Assembly (NCBI GenBank): GCA_016201085.1
Contig: JACQDO010000380.1
Location: 1 to 12,423, forward strand
DNA from: Hyphomicrobiales bacterium
GTDB lineage: Bacteria; Pseudomonadota; Alphaproteobacteria; Rhizobiales; Xanthobacteraceae
Direction of reading: 5' to 3'
DNA: 12,423 bases
Shown here one piece after another: positions 12,306-12,423 of the stretch; positions within the stretch are counted from its first letter, which is position 1, and each line of letters opens with the position of its first letter. Position numbers and translations under genes: made by a program. The notes below the pieces were generated by a model. The model saw only the letters and a list, made by a program, of their open reading frames with translations, had not been told where the DNA came from and searched no databases.

Positions 12306-12423
12306 ACTCAGCTCCGTCATCCTGAGAGCTTGTGAAGCATTCGGGTTTGCGGTCGTTTTGGATGGTGATGATATCGCCTGCCGGAAGCAAGTCCTCGTGG
12401 TAGCTGGCGCGATTTGGGATGGC
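12306..12423 (-). other. Window edge, possible 3' end of a minus-strand gene
   Basis: On the minus strand one frame is open from the window end (NRASYHEDLLPAGDIITIQN followed by DRKPECFTSSQDD) and looks protein-like, with GC-richer third codon positions than the plus-strand frame. It has no stop before running into the glycine-zipper gene, so either the gene end is damaged or the frame is chance. I do not recognise the family. TCATCCTGAG at 12317-12326 matches the arm of the repeat inside thiC. No terminator is visible. Confidence 0.3.

Overview
The window is a GC-rich chromosomal stretch (about 65% GC by eye) of an alphaproteobacterium, most likely a Hyphomicrobiales (Rhizobiales) member near Bradyrhizobium, Pseudolabrys or Xanthobacteraceae. 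The clues are gene families common in that group (DUF1203, DUF930, DUF2188, SHOCT, tripartite-tricarboxylate (Bug) receptor, BrnA-like antitoxin), a FixK/FNR-type box, and several dispersed palindromic repeats of the kind scattered through such genomes. No organism-specific marker was seen, so the assignment is an inference. There is no rRNA, tRNA, CRISPR array, complete insertion sequence or obvious prophage.

Layout. 1-989 is the 3' part of thiC, with a palindromic repeat read in frame near its C-terminus, followed by repeat debris that includes a second copy of the thiC tail. 1124-1465 (-) is an AT-richer, coiled-coil ORF of doubtful status. 1583-2023 (-) is a small exported protein diverging from a DUF1203 gene (2230-2688 +). 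An orphan ParA-like ATPase (2988-3689 +) meets a ketopantoate-reductase-like gene tail to tail, their stops sharing one CTAG. That reductase is translationally coupled to a YbhB/YbcL (PEBP) gene. A CvpA-family membrane protein and a DUF2188 protein follow on the plus strand, then two tiny minus-strand genes (Lys-rich protein and orphan BrnA-like antitoxin).

6588-6686 is a composite palindromic repeat. Next come minus-strand exported DUF930 and lipocalin-like proteins and a VOC (glyoxalase-fold) protein. The VOC gene diverges from a twin-arginine TctC/Bug solute receptor gene, with a perfect 12-bp dyad in the shared region. A small membrane SHOCT protein lies behind a perfect TTGAT-N4-ATCAA anaerobox. 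Then come a small secreted cysteine protein, a NUDIX hydrolase with a 74-residue Arg/Lys-rich tail, and a tandem set of three related exported glycine-zipper, Tyr-rich proteins. The first of the three carries an in-frame TAA inside a 15-bp repeat.

Most genes look like short, independent housekeeping or envelope units rather than one pathway. The best candidates for something not well described are the glycine-zipper triplet, the NUDIX/basic-tail fusion, the FixK-box SHOCT gene, the dyad that would mask the VOC ribosome binding site, and the repeat remodelling of the thiC 3' end. No convincing new multi-gene system was found.
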